64,000 nucleotides of DNA from DATMNI01 sp035570275 (GTDB taxonomy: Bacteria; Acidobacteriota; Terriglobia; Bryobacterales; Bryobacteraceae): contig DATMNI010000467.1 in assembly GCA_035570275.1 (NCBI GenBank), forward strand, positions 73,520 to 137,519. Direction: 5' to 3'. The notes below the pieces were generated by a model. That model had not been told where the DNA came from. It saw only the letters and a program-made list of their open reading frames with translations, and searched no databases. The position numbers and the translations under genes are program-made. Positions 38,234-47,629 of the stretch are shown here, piece after piece (the stretch's first letter is position 1; each line of letters starts with the position of its first letter).

Positions 38234-41200
38234 TTAGAAAGTCATCTTCGCGCCCAGTTGCATGCCGCGCGCGCCGCCGTTCACTCCGGTGATGTAGCCG
38301 TAGTTAGAATTGGAAACATCGGTGGTCGGATTGCTGAATTGCGGCGTGTTGGTGACGCTGAAGGCCTCGCCGCGAACTTCCATTTTCATCCTTTCCGTAA
38401 AGTTGAAGATCTTGAAAATGGAGGCGTCCAGGTTGAAGAAGCCCGGCCCGGACAGAATGTTGCGGCCAGAACTGCCGAACCGCACTCCCGTGGGCTGCAG
38501 GAAGCTCGACTGGCTGAACCAGGCGCTGCCGCCCTTAGACGGCGTGTTGATGCCGCCTAAGATGGCCACCGGGCCCACCTGGTCGGCGGTCTGGGAGGCG
38601 CCCGGGGTGTTCAAGGCGGAGCCGTTGGCGCCGAAGGTCATGGGCGTGCCGGTCATCAACGTCAGAATCCCGTTGACCTGCCAGCCTCCGATGGCCTTGG
38701 CCATCAGGCCGTGATTCATCCATTTGCGCCCGATTCCGAAGGGCAGATCGTAAATGTAGCTCTGCACAAACGTATGGCTGCGGTCGAAATCGGTGCGCGC
38801 ATAGGAGCGGCGCGCGTTGATGTACTGCCAGATTCCGCCGTCATCGCCGGTCTGATAGCTCATTCCCTTGGCAAAGGTGTAGGCCGTGGTGATGGACAGG
38901 CCATTGTAGAATCGCCGGTTCAACTTCACTTGAAGGCCGTTGTACATGGAGGAGTAGCCATTGAAATACACCGTGGTATCCGCGGTGCGGCCGTACTGCA
39001 GGAAGAGCGGCCGGCCGTTCACGCCCAGCCCCATCAAGGCCGCGGTGTTGGGGACGTTCAGGTTGTAGGTGGATACCGAGCGTACCCCGTGGTTGCCTAC
39101 ATACGCGACGTCCAGCGTGAAGTGCACCGGCAGGGCCTGCTGCACCGAGAGGTTCCACGACTCCACATAGGGGTTCTTGAAGTTCTTCGGGATCACGATA
39201 TCGGATTGCGTAAGCGACGGGTTGGTGATGATGCCGTTGGACGGAATCACCGCCAACTGCGGGGCAGGGAAGCCGGTCGCCATCGAGAAGAACTGCCCGT
39301 TGCCGGTGACTGCCGGCGCAAAGTTGCTGGCGCCCGTGACGAACTGGTTGTTCTGTTTCACCGGAAAATTGTAGGCGTACGTGTTATCCGGGAATGGCGT
39401 GTAGCTCATGCCGAAACCAGCGCGGATCACCATGGAATTGTTCAGGCGGTAGGAGAGTCCGGTGCGCGGCGCGAAATACTTGTAATTCGTCTGCAGACCG
39501 AGGTTCATCGGAACGCTGCCCACTCCCGCCAGTTCCAGCGTGTTGTTGCTTGGGTTGTAGTTGGAGAAGCCGGCCGGGAAGTGCGGCGTGGCCGGCGGGT
39601 AGAACTCCCAGCGGAGGCCTATATCCAAGGTCAGCTTGGACGAAACCTGCCATTTGTCCTGCACAAAAGCAAAAAACTGGTTGCCGCGCAAAGCCGGGAA
39701 ATAGGCGGCGATATCGCGTCCGCCGTCCGATGGCTGGTCCAGCAGGAAGCTGGCCATGTTGTTCACCAGCCCGGTCTTGGGCTGAACGCCGCCCGGTCCC
39801 GGATTCAGTGACGTCTGCGCCGTGCCGAAGTTGAACAAGCCGCGCGGGTTGATGGTCTGCGTCTGCAGCAGATCGTCGCGCAGGCGCCGGAAATCCGCGC
39901 CCCACTTCACCGTATGGTTGCCCAACGTCTTGGTAAACGTGGCTACGGTATCGATGTTGGTTTCGGCGCGGTGCCACGGCACGGAGGCCGAGTAACCCAC
40001 CAGCGGCGTGCTGAAGCCGCCGTTGATGTTGATGCTGGCCAGCCCGCTGGTCCATTGGTCGATGTTGACTCCCGGAATGCCGAGGTCCTTTGACGCCGTG
40101 GTGCCGAAGTCGGAGTTGAGCGCATCGTTATGGTAATGCGCCACGCCAACGCGGAACTCGCCGATCAGAGTGGGCGAGAAGATCCGGTTGTAATTGATGC
40201 CCGTGCTATAGGTCTTCTGAATGCCGGTGCCTTCGAAAGCCCCTTGCGCGAAACCGCCGGCGATCCCGAAAATGGGCGCCTGGAAAACCACCGGTCGCGA
40301 ATAGCTGAAACGCCCACTGAGGCGTCCCTTGTCCGACGAGGCGTCGTCAATCTTCACATCGAACGAATTGGTGTCCTTCGTAAACGGCAGGAGCGCGAAG
40401 TAGTTGTTGCTGGGGGCCGAATCGCTGGACGCCTGGTTGGGCGCCGGCACCAGGTTCATGATCTTGGCGGCGATGGGACTGATCCGGTTGGAGGGGATGA
40501 TGTTCCCGGCAAATGGCGTCCGGTTGGTGCCGTCCGCGTTCCCTGTGGCAGGGTCATACACCGTCACCGGAGCCGCCAGCGACAGCCCCGAGCTCAGGTT
40601 GCCCGTGCGCCAGCTCGCAGGCGGTATGGTGCCCAGGTTGGTGTTGGCTTCGTGGTCGGTGACTCGCAGAAAATCGCCGAAGAAGAAGATCTTGTTCTTC
40701 CTGATGGCGCCCCCCACGTTGCCGCCGAAATAGTTGCCGGCCAGGTGTCCTACCGAGACGTCGAAGAAGTTGCGCGCGTTCAGGGCGCTGTTGCGCAGGA
40801 ACTCGTAACCCGCGCCGTGCAGTTCGTTGGATCCGGATTTCAGCATGACGTTGGTATTGGCGCCGCTGGCGCGTCCCAACTCGGCTTCGAAGTTGCTGGT
40901 GGAAACGTCCACCGCCTGGATCGCTTCCACGGGCGGCACGATGATCTGCAGCAGCCCGGTGCGCTCGTTGTTGTCGATACCCTCCACCTGGTAGCTGTTG
41001 CCCATTCTCATCTGGCCGTTGACTTCCGTCTGCAGCGAACTGGAAGCGTTGAAAAACTGCGAATGCTGGAATGAGGCGCGCGTGGTTCCGGGCACCAGGT
41101 TCAAAAGAGACTGATAGTTCCGTTGCGTGCCCAGCGGCAGGGAGGCCGTCTGGATGGACTCGATCTTGGCGCCGGTGTCGGCGCGGTCGGTTTGCAGCAG

Positions 41201-41575
41201 CGGAGGCGCGCCCGTCACCTCGATGGTTTCGGTCACGTTGCCGGGCGTCAATTGAAGATCGACGCGCGTGCTGCTGTTGACGATCAAAGTGATGTCCTTA
41301 CGGGTTTCTTTCTTGAAGCCGGCTTCCTCCACGCTGACCGTGTATTGGCCGGGCGTCAGATCCGGGAACGTGAAGTTTCCGCTCTCGTTGGTCTGGGTAT
41401 CGCGGACCGCACCCGTGTTGACTTCGGTGATGGCTACCTTGGCGCCGGCGATTACGCCGCCGGTGATGTCGGTAACGGTGCCCAGCAGCGTTGCATTAAC
41501 CGCCTGGGAATAAGCTGAACTGGCGCTGAATACCGCCAGCACAAGAGGAAACAAGATCGAACGTAGATCTTTCAT
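38234..41575 (-). CDS. TonB-dependent receptor, Oar-like, with carboxypeptidase-regulatory domain
   Basis: A 1113-residue outer-membrane protein. Order: signal peptide (MKDLRSILFPLVLAVFSASS), carboxypeptidase-regulatory-like beta-sandwich (about 25-110, GTVTDITGGVIAGAKVAITE and SGNFTFPDLTPGQYTVSVEE), plug domain (about 125-240), then a beta-barrel of about 850 residues ending QLGAKMTF, with the terminal Phe required by BAM. Proteins of this form are very common in acidobacteria and are thought to import large glycans or other polymers. No SusD-like partner is adjacent, which is normal in this phylum. The MFS transporter encoded divergently may take up the products. ATG 41575 has GGGAG upstream, and a good promoter lies at 41646-41675. 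Confidence 0.94.
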   Translation of the reverse strand: MKDLRSILFPLVLAVFSASSAYSQAVNATLLGTVTDITGGVIAGAKVAITEVNTGAVRDTQTNESGNFTFPDLTPGQYTVSVEEAGFKKETRKDITLIVNSSTRVDLQLTPGNVTETIEVTGAPPLLQTDRADTGAKIESIQTASLPLGTQRNYQSLLNLVPGTTRASFQHSQFFNASSSLQTEVNGQMRMGNSYQVEGIDNNERTGLLQIIVPPVEAIQAVDVSTSNFEAELGRASGANTNVMLKSGSNELHGAGYEFLRNSALNARNFFDVSVGHLAGNYFGGNVGGAIRKNKIFFFGDFLRVTDHEANTNLGTIPPASWRTGNLSSGLSLAAPVTVYDPATGNADGTNRTPFAGNIIPSNRISPIAAKIMNLVPAPNQASSDSAPSNNYFALLPFTKDTNSFDVKIDDASSDKGRLSGRFSYSRPVVFQAPIFGIAGGFAQGAFEGTGIQKTYSTGINYNRIFSPTLIGEFRVGVAHYHNDALNSDFGTTASKDLGIPGVNIDQWTSGLASININGGFSTPLVGYSASVPWHRAETNIDTVATFTKTLGNHTVKWGADFRRLRDDLLQTQTINPRGLFNFGTAQTSLNPGPGGVQPKTGLVNNMASFLLDQPSDGGRDIAAYFPALRGNQFFAFVQDKWQVSSKLTLDIGLRWEFYPPATPHFPAGFSNYNPSNNTLELAGVGSVPMNLGLQTNYKYFAPRTGLSYRLNNSMVIRAGFGMSYTPFPDNTYAYNFPVKQNNQFVTGASNFAPAVTGNGQFFSMATGFPAPQLAVIPSNGIITNPSLTQSDIVIPKNFKNPYVESWNLSVQQALPVHFTLDVAYVGNHGVRSVSTYNLNVPNTAALMGLGVNGRPLFLQYGRTADTTVYFNGYSSMYNGLQVKLNRRFYNGLSITTAYTFAKGMSYQTGDDGGIWQYINARRSYARTDFDRSHTFVQSYIYDLPFGIGRKWMNHGLMAKAIGGWQVNGILTLMTGTPMTFGANGSALNTPGASQTADQVGPVAILGGINTPSKGGSAWFSQSSFLQPTGVRFGSSGRNILSGPGFFNLDASIFKIFNFTERMKMEVRGEAFSVTNTPQFSNPTTDVSNSNYGYITGVNGGARGMQLGAKMTF

Positions 41576-41645
41576 AGGCACAACTCCCATTTCAATAGGT
41601 TTTCGTTGGGGAAGGGACTTGGCAGTACCCACCCCTTTGCAGGCG

Positions 41646-41675
41646 ATTATAAGATCTATCACACCCCGTATGCAA
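41646..41675 (-). promoter_or_regulatory. Promoter of the TonB-dependent receptor gene
   Basis: On the minus strand TTGCAT (41675-41670) and TATAAT (41651-41646) are 18 bases apart, close to the sigma-70 consensus, about 70 bases before the start codon. Confidence 0.55.
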
Positions 41676-41706
41676 ATGCCGTGCTGTGCTAGGATCGTTT
41701 TTCCAT

Positions 41707-42987
41707 ATGCTTCTGCCCGCGGCACCGGCCGTCAAACCGGGCATCCCCGGACTGCGCTGGTGGATCGCGGGCCTCATCTTTCTCGCCACCCTGATCAACT
41801 TCGTCAACCGGCTGACCATCTCGGTGCTGGCGCCGGTCATCATCCAGCAATTGCACCTGAGCAGCGTCCAGTTCGCCGGCATCACCAACTCCTTCCTGAT
41901 CGCCTACACCGCCAGCCAGGCCCTGTCCGGCAAACTTTACGACCGCATCGGAAACCGCCGCGGGTTTAGCCTGTCGATCGTGGTGTGGTCCGTGGCTTCG
42001 ATGCTGCACGCCTTCGCCACCGGCCTCTTCAGCCTGAATTGCTTCCGGTTTCTGCTGGGATTGGGGGAGGCGGGCAACTGGCCGGGGGCGGCCAAGGTGA
42101 TCGGCGAATGGTTTCCGGCGAGGCAGCGGGCGCTGGGGATGGCGATCTTCAACAGCGGAACCTCTATTGGTTCGGTAGTGGCGCCGCCTTTGATCGTCTG
42201 GCTGCAGTTGCGGGTTGGATGGCCGGACACGTTCCTGGCCGTGGGCTCGCTTGGGTTCGTATGGCTGGTACTTTGGCTGACCTTTTACCTGCCGCCAGAG
42301 CGTCATCCCAGAATCACTCCGGCGGAATTCGCGCTGATTCAGGAGGACCGCGATCCGCCCGCGGGCAGGCGTTTTTCCTGGATGGAATTGCTCCGCTACC
42401 GGCAGACGTGGGCGCTCGTGCTGGCGCGGTTCTTCGCCGATCCGGTATGGTGGCTCTACATCACATGGCTGCCGTTGTATCTTTACCAGGTGCATGGATT
42501 CAGCCTCAAGCAGATCGGCATGTTCGCCTGGGTTCCCTATGTGGCGGCGGATGCCGGAAGCCTGTTCGGCGGCTGGATGTCGGGTTGGCTGATGGAGCGC
42601 GGGTGGACGGCCAACCGGGCGCGGAAAACGGTAATCCTCTTTGGTGCTGCCTGCATGTCGGCCGGGCTTCTGGCGGCCGTAGTCCACACGGCGGCGGGCG
42701 CGCTGGCATTCATCGCCGTGGTGCTGTTCGGCTTCCAGACATGGATCAACAACGTGCAGACCCTGCCCAGCGACTATTTTCCGGAGGCCGCCGTGGGGTC
42801 TGTAGCCGGGCTCGGCGGCATGGGCGCCGGCATTGGGGCGATGTTGTTTACCCAGGCCACGGGGTTCGTAGTGGATCATTATTCTTACACGCCGATGTTG
42901 GTGATGGCGGGGTTGCTGCCCGCCGTGGGCACAACGATCCTGTTCGTGCTCGGCGGACCGGTCCGGCGTTTGTCATTTGAACGGTAG
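41707..42987 (+). CDS. MFS transporter, anion:cation symporter (hexuronate-transporter-like)
   Basis: A transporter of about 426 residues with 12 membrane helices. The ACS-family signature is clear in the first half (GLGEAGNWPGAAKVIGEWFP, then RQRALGMAIFNSGTSIGSVV), and the loop YDRIGNRRGFSL matches the MFS motif between helices 2 and 3. Members of this group import hexuronates, sugar acids, glucarate or dicarboxylates with protons. ATG 41707 is chosen; GTG 41686 would add seven residues. The pairing with a divergent TonB receptor and a following SDR dehydrogenase resembles a small sugar-acid use locus. Substrate not assignable from sequence alone. Confidence 0.9.
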   Translation: MLLPAAPAVKPGIPGLRWWIAGLIFLATLINFVNRLTISVLAPVIIQQLHLSSVQFAGITNSFLIAYTASQALSGKLYDRIGNRRGFSLSIVVWSVASMLHAFATGLFSLNCFRFLLGLGEAGNWPGAAKVIGEWFPARQRALGMAIFNSGTSIGSVVAPPLIVWLQLRVGWPDTFLAVGSLGFVWLVLWLTFYLPPERHPRITPAEFALIQEDRDPPAGRRFSWMELLRYRQTWALVLARFFADPVWWLYITWLPLYLYQVHGFSLKQIGMFAWVPYVAADAGSLFGGWMSGWLMERGWTANRARKTVILFGAACMSAGLLAAVVHTAAGALAFIAVVLFGFQTWINNVQTLPSDYFPEAAVGSVAGLGGMGAGIGAMLFTQATGFVVDHYSYTPMLVMAGLLPAVGTTILFVLGGPVRRLSFER

Positions 42988-43032
42988 GATAGACGATCGC
43001 TTTGTGTCGTCTGTCAAAAAGGAGGAGCTGAC

Positions 43033-43800
43033 GTGAAGAACTACATGGATTTGACAGGCAAGGTCGCGCTGATTTCGGGCGCGTCGTCGGGTATTGGAGC
43101 CGCCACGGCGGCAGTATTCGCCGACCTGGGCGCCAGGGTGGCGATCGGATACCACCAGAACCGGAAGGGCGCCGAACAGGTGCAGGACGGCATCGTGGCC
43201 GCCGGTGGGCAGGCGATTGCGCTCTCAGCCGATGTGCGCGAAGCGGCCGGCATTCGCGCGCTGGTGGAGGGCGCCACCCAGCGGTTCGGGCCCATCGACA
43301 TTCTGGTGAACAACGCCGGTTCGCTGGTGGAGCGCATGAAGCTTCGCGAGATCACGGCGGAAAAGTGGGACAACATCATGAACCTCAACCTGAAGAGCGC
43401 CATGCTTTGCTCGCAGGCGGTAGCGCCCACTATGATGGAGCGGAAATCGGGCGCCATCGTCAACATCGTTTCGATTGCGGGCCGCAACGGCGGAGGGCCA
43501 GGCGCCGGGGCTTACGCCACCGCCAAGGGCGGGCTGATTTCGTTCACCAAAGCGCTGGCGAAAGAGATGGCCCCGTTCGGAGTCCGGGTGAACGCCGTGT
43601 CGCCCGGTGTGATCGATACGCCGTTCCATGAGGTCTTTTCCACGCCGGAGATGATCCGAAGTTTTGTGGCGGGGATTCCGATGAGCAGGACGGGCAAGTC
43701 GCTGGAGTGCGCCACGGTGATTGCCTTCCTGGCGTCGGCGGCGGCCAGCTATATTGTTGGCGAGACCGTTGAGGTGAACGGCGGCCAGTTGATGCTGTGA
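43033..43800 (+). CDS. Short-chain dehydrogenase/reductase (FabG/KduD-like)
   Basis: A 255-residue classical SDR. Motifs: SGASSGIGAA cofactor loop near 15-24, NNAG near 94-97, catalytic Ser in VSIAG, Tyr and Lys in YATAKGG, and VSPGVIDTPFHEVF after the active site. The C-terminal region VGETVEVNGGQLM ends the fold. The start is GTG 43033, 6 bases after GGAGGAG, a strong site. It lies 45 bp after the MFS gene, so the two may share a transcript. Oxidation of a sugar acid would fit the transporter, but a role in fatty-acid metabolism cannot be excluded. A scrap of a related gene lies 0.9 kb downstream. Confidence 0.9.
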   Translation: MKNYMDLTGKVALISGASSGIGAATAAVFADLGARVAIGYHQNRKGAEQVQDGIVAAGGQAIALSADVREAAGIRALVEGATQRFGPIDILVNNAGSLVERMKLREITAEKWDNIMNLNLKSAMLCSQAVAPTMMERKSGAIVNIVSIAGRNGGGPGAGAYATAKGGLISFTKALAKEMAPFGVRVNAVSPGVIDTPFHEVFSTPEMIRSFVAGIPMSRTGKSLECATVIAFLASAAASYIVGETVEVNGGQLML

Positions 43801-43804
43801 GCAG

Positions 43805-43850
43805 CCGTCAGCCTGTCAGCTTTGGATCCGCAGGAGGCGTTCGGGCTATA
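43805..43850. repeat. Partial heptad-arm repeat, copy A7
   Basis: AGCCGTC, AGCCTGTC, AGCTTT form a left arm (one unit has 8 bases), followed by GGAGGCGTTCGGGCT of the core. The right arm is absent. It again lies between convergent genes. Confidence 0.6.
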
Positions 43851-43858
43851 GTCCGGTT

Positions 43859-44536
43859 TCAGTTAGCTGCTGGCGGGCGTTTGCCAACCAGGAAGCCGCT
43901 GATGTCGATGTTGTCAATCACCGCCAGGCCGGCGCCCGGTCCTGAATCCGCGCTTGTGCCCTCATCGAAGACGATCTCGATACTCTTAATCTTTGCACCC
44001 GCCGCGATGGGCGGGGTTGCCTGTGCGGGGCTGAATCTTATGCGCGACCACGCAGCCGGGTCTTGAGGGGCGGGGGTTACCGTCCCACCTGTTGAACAGT
44101 TGCCGACAAAGTGAGGGCCGTCGGTAGCCGTGACATTGAACCGTGGAGCGCCGCCACCGCAATGGGTGCCATTGCGGAAGTCGAAACCGAATTCGGTGAT
44201 TGTCATGCCCGCTGCGCCCTTGATGGTCGCTCCGGCGGAGGAGCAATCTTGCAGCGGTCCGTTCTTTGACAGAAGAAGACCGAAATGCGGGTCTTTCTTG
44301 TTAGGGTTATCCTCTGGATTGACGGCATTACTGTTGAGACCTCCGTTATCCGGCAGGCCCATACCCTCGAGCCACGCCGCAGTGACGATATTGGAACCAG
44401 CAGGGTACCCTGTTCCGCAATCGCCAGCCTTGCCGACGAATGTCGACGGATGGACCTCGAACGGGTCGGCCGCGACCGCGGAAGGCGCGGCGGCTAAACA
44501 CAGAACTACCGCGATGAGGATCAGCGGTTTTTTCAT
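43859..44536 (-). CDS. Secreted protein of unknown function
   Basis: A 225-residue protein with a clear signal peptide (MKKPLILIAVVLCLAAAPSAVAA). The mature part starts DPFEVHPSTFVGKAGDCGTG and is rich in Gly, Asn and Pro. Five Cys residues could form disulfides. The strand pattern (MTITEFGFDFRNGTHCGGGA, FNVTATDGPHFVGNCS, IKSIEIVFDEGTSADSGPGA, AVIDNIDISG) suggests a beta-sandwich, possibly carbohydrate-binding. I do not recognise a family. No anchor sequence is present, so it is probably released. It is monocistronic and converges on the SDR gene. Confidence 0.75.
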   Translation of the reverse strand: MKKPLILIAVVLCLAAAPSAVAADPFEVHPSTFVGKAGDCGTGYPAGSNIVTAAWLEGMGLPDNGGLNSNAVNPEDNPNKKDPHFGLLLSKNGPLQDCSSAGATIKGAAGMTITEFGFDFRNGTHCGGGAPRFNVTATDGPHFVGNCSTGGTVTPAPQDPAAWSRIRFSPAQATPPIAAGAKIKSIEIVFDEGTSADSGPGAGLAVIDNIDISGFLVGKRPPAAN

Positions 44537-44677
44537 AGGTATTCTCTTTCAAGCCCGACAAACACTCGGGAGCAAATCAGCGACAATGATGAGTGTTACC
44601 AGAGATTGAACAGAATTACAATCACCCGATGATTCCAAAGCTATGGTTCTGTAGTTTTCGGTACTTTGCGGCTACGC

Positions 44678-44759
44678 GCAGGTTTACCCGCCGAATCGCG
44701 TCTCACCAGGGCTGATCGACACGGCGTTCCATAAGCCTCATCGCAGCGTTCTAGAATAG
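44678..44759 (+). pseudogene. Scrap of an SDR gene (active-site downstream segment)
   Basis: One frame reads NRVSPGLIDTAFHKPHRSVL before a stop at 44757. This matches NAVSPGVIDTPFHEVF of the SDR gene at 43033-43800 at both protein and DNA level. Nothing else of the gene is left. The stop lies 4 bases before the kinase start at 44763. Confidence 0.45.
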
Positions 44760-44762
44760 GGC

Positions 44763-47198
44763 GTGCACAGTCCGCTTCCCGGCGAATTACGCGATCGCAT
44801 CCGGCGTCTCGAAAAAGAGGCCCAAACCTGGAAGCAGAGGCACGAACTCCTGCTCGACGGGCTTGCCGAGGCAGTCTTGATCCACGAAGCCGGCGGCAGA
44901 CTGGTGGCGGTGAACCCGGCGGCGGCCCGGCTTACCGGCTTCAGCCACCAGCAGCTTCTGGCCATGAACTTCCGCCAACTGCTCACTCCTGAGTCCTGGA
45001 CCAGGATTCTGGGATTGATGGACCAGCCACGCTTTTCCACTGAGGGGGAAATGGTGGCGCAGTCGGGCGCCGTCATCGGCGTGGAACTGCGGGCCGCGGT
45101 GGCGCGTCTGGCCGATGGGTCCGTCACCGTGCAATATGCCGCCCACGAAACGGCGCCGCGGCGGCGCGTGGAGGAGGCTTTGCGCCACAGCGACTCCCGG
45201 TTCCGGCTGATGGCGAAGAACCTCACCGAGATGGCTCTGACCTACGACATGGACCGGCGGCTGACTTTTGCCAACGCGGCGGCTCAGACGCTAACCGGGT
45301 ATTCCGTGGCTGAACTAGAGCAGGCCCAATTCATCTGCTGGGTTCATCCGGAAGACCGCGACCGCATGCTGGGCCACTGGGAGAGGCTTTTTGAGGGCAA
45401 GTCGTTCCTCGAAGAGGAGTACCGGCTGATTACCAAGGACGGACGCATGAAATGGGTGGAGTCGTCCTGGGGGCCCATGCTGGACGATGCCGGCAGCCAG
45501 GTCGGTGTGCAGGGGCACGAACGCGATGTCACTGGGCGCCGTATGGCCGAGGAGACGTGGCGCCAATCCGAACACCGTCTGCGCGTCAACGAGGAGCGCT
45601 ACCGAAGCTTGTTTGAGGACTCCCCGTTTCCCATGTGGGAGGAAGATTTCTCCGGCGTCAAGCAGTACGTGGATGACCTGCGGGCCCGCGGTATTACCGA
45701 TTTTAGAGTCTACCTCAACCAAAATCGCCAGGCCGCGATGGAATGCGTGCGCCGCGTGAAATTGCTGGACGTCAACCGCGCGGCGCGCCAGTTTTATGGC
45801 GTGGAGGAGAAGGAGGAACTGCTCGGCGATCTGACCACTCTCTTCGACGATCGGGCTTACGAAAACTTCTGCGAAGAAATCGCCGTGCTGGCCGAAAACA
45901 ATTCGACCTATCAAGCCGAACTGCAGGTGCGGAGAATCCGCGGCGACGACCGCACCGTGAACATGATCGTATCGCTGGCCTCATCGTCACGCTCGGACTG
46001 GTCGCGCGTAGTCGTCTCCTTCTTCGATATCACCGATCGCAAGCGCCTGGAAGAGCAACTGCTGCAGTCGCAAAAGCTGGAGAGCCTGGGGCGATTGGCC
46101 GGCGGAATCGCCCACGATTTTAACAACCTGCTGATGGTGATCGCCGGCTACAGCGACCTGCTGTTGGGCTCACTCGACAACCCGGAAAGGCTGCGCCATG
46201 GCCTGATGGAAATCAAGGGCGCCGGCGAACGGGGCGCGGACCTCACCCAGCAACTGCTGGCCTTCAGCCGCAAGCAGATGACGCAGCCGCGGGTCCTCAG
46301 CTTGAATGCCGTCATCGAGGAATCCAAGGGTCTGTTGCAACGCGTGATCGGCGAAGACATCCGCCTCGTGATCGCGCTCGATTCCGCGGCGTGGGCCATC
46401 AAGGCCGACCGTGGGCAGATGCACCAGGTGCTGATGAACCTGGTGGTCAACGGCCGCCAAGCCATGCCGGACGGCGGCACTTTGACCATCAGCACGGGCA
46501 ATGTCTACGTGGGGAGCGACCTCAGGGAAGAGCCCGAGGGGGCCAATACGAATCCCTATCTACGGCTGCGAATCCGCGACACCGGAGTGGGGATGGACGA
46601 GCAAACCCGGCAACACGTTTTCGAACCGTTCTTTACAACCAAGGGATCTCGCAAGGGGACCGGGCTCGGACTGGCAACGGTCTTCGGGATCGTGACACAG
46701 AGCGGCGGCTTCATCTTCGTGGACAGCGAGCCAGGCCATGGGGCCACGTTCAGCGTCTACTTCCCCCGCAGCGATGCCCCCGCAACCGGCGATGTCTTGG
46801 GCGACACGCCGCGCCAGGCCCTTCGCGGCTCCGGAACGGTGTTGGTGGTGGAAGACCAGGACGAAGTCCGGCTGCTTACCTGCGCCGTTCTCCGCGATCT
46901 CGGGTTCGAAGTGATCGAGGCCAGCGATGGCATGGAGGCGATGCTGGTATCGGTCGAGTATAAGAAGACGATCCGCCTGCTGGTGACGGATGTGATCATG
47001 CCGGGAATCAACGGCCGCGAGCTGGCCGTGCGCCTGGCCCCATCCCGACCGGAGATGAAGGTGATCTACATGTCCGGCTATACCGACCGCATCATGAGCG
47101 CCGATGGCGTACTGGACAGCTCCGTAGCCTATTTGCAGAAGCCTTTCTCTCCGGAAATGCTGATCCAGATGGTCCAGCGGGTGCTGCCGGCGCAGTAG
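44763..47198 (+). CDS. Hybrid sensor histidine kinase with three PAS domains and a receiver
   Basis: An 811-residue soluble kinase. Order: short coiled coil (1-30), PAS1 (about 25-135), PAS2 with PAC (about 142-265), PAS3 (about 280-430; split by a YVDDLRARGITDFRVYLNQN insert), HisKA with phospho-His451 in GGIAHDFNNLL, ATPase domain (about 550-665, DTGVGMDEQ, GTGLGLATV) and a receiver (about 680-811) with phosphoacceptor Asp743 in LLVTDVIMPG. The protein has no membrane segment, so it should sense a cytoplasmic signal. Without a separate regulator gene nearby, output may go through a phosphotransfer protein. The N box reads VVNGRQAM, a slight departure from the usual NARDAM. GTG 44763 is the likely start. 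Confidence 0.92.
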   Translation: MHSPLPGELRDRIRRLEKEAQTWKQRHELLLDGLAEAVLIHEAGGRLVAVNPAAARLTGFSHQQLLAMNFRQLLTPESWTRILGLMDQPRFSTEGEMVAQSGAVIGVELRAAVARLADGSVTVQYAAHETAPRRRVEEALRHSDSRFRLMAKNLTEMALTYDMDRRLTFANAAAQTLTGYSVAELEQAQFICWVHPEDRDRMLGHWERLFEGKSFLEEEYRLITKDGRMKWVESSWGPMLDDAGSQVGVQGHERDVTGRRMAEETWRQSEHRLRVNEERYRSLFEDSPFPMWEEDFSGVKQYVDDLRARGITDFRVYLNQNRQAAMECVRRVKLLDVNRAARQFYGVEEKEELLGDLTTLFDDRAYENFCEEIAVLAENNSTYQAELQVRRIRGDDRTVNMIVSLASSSRSDWSRVVVSFFDITDRKRLEEQLLQSQKLESLGRLAGGIAHDFNNLLMVIAGYSDLLLGSLDNPERLRHGLMEIKGAGERGADLTQQLLAFSRKQMTQPRVLSLNAVIEESKGLLQRVIGEDIRLVIALDSAAWAIKADRGQMHQVLMNLVVNGRQAMPDGGTLTISTGNVYVGSDLREEPEGANTNPYLRLRIRDTGVGMDEQTRQHVFEPFFTTKGSRKGTGLGLATVFGIVTQSGGFIFVDSEPGHGATFSVYFPRSDAPATGDVLGDTPRQALRGSGTVLVVEDQDEVRLLTCAVLRDLGFEVIEASDGMEAMLVSVEYKKTIRLLVTDVIMPGINGRELAVRLAPSRPEMKVIYMSGYTDRIMSADGVLDSSVAYLQKPFSPEMLIQMVQRVLPAQ

Positions 47199-47326
47199 CG
47201 CGGGCCTCCTGGAGGGTGTGGTTGTCTACACCCGGACGCCGTGTCTACCAGGCCTTTCCGCATTCGCGCGCGGATGCGCCCGCTGCTCCACCCGTGACTG
47301 CAAGGGCAGCGCCTGTATCTACATTG

Positions 47327-47377
47327 TTGACACATGCGAAGAAACCTGTCAGTATGCATATACATAGTGCAGACAGG
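47327..47377 (+). promoter_or_regulatory. Promoter and palindromic operator of mazEF
   Basis: TTGACA at 47327-47332 is a perfect -35; the -10 is less clear (CAGTAT at the ideal 17-base spacing, TATGCA slightly further). An inverted repeat CCTGTC (47345-47350) and GACAGG (47372-47377), with inner TATG/CATA, spans the -10 region and runs into the ribosome-binding site. This is the position expected for autorepression by MazE. Confidence 0.6.
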
Positions 47378-47386
47378 AGATCGTCC

Positions 47387-47629
47387 ATGAAAGGCGTCGT
47401 CAAGAAATGGGGCAACAGCGCGGCCGTGCGTATTCCCGCCTCCGTCCTGGAGTCCCTCCATCTCGCGATCGATGAGGCCGTCGATGTGCGCGAGGAAGCA
47501 GGCCGGATCGTGATCGAGCCACTCCGCGAAAGAGCGTATCGCCTCGATGACCTCCTGAAAGGCATCACCGCCAGGAATATTCATGGGGCGGTTGATTTCG
47601 GTGGTCCGGCGGGCAAGGAAACCTGGTAA
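47387..47629 (+). CDS. mazE: MazE-type antitoxin (AbrB-like)
   Basis: An 80-residue protein. The N-terminal swapped-hairpin DNA-binding domain reads KGVVKKWGNSAAVRIPASVL and continues AIDEAVDVREEAGRIVIEPL, the standard MazE/AbrB pattern. The acidic and flexible C-terminal part (YRLDDLLKGITARNIHGAVD) would wrap around MazF. CAGGAGA 6-7 bases upstream supports ATG 47387; a longer frame from 47216 lies outside the promoter logic. MazE should bind the palindrome at 47345-47377. Its stop overlaps the mazF start by one base (TAATG). Confidence 0.92.
   Translation: MKGVVKKWGNSAAVRIPASVLESLHLAIDEAVDVREEAGRIVIEPLRERAYRLDDLLKGITARNIHGAVDFGGPAGKETW

Noticed and set aside
38711..39811. 366-codon plus-strand frame inside the TonB receptor gene
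   Set aside because: High GC keeps the antisense frame open; the product has no fold pattern, and the receptor frame is certain.
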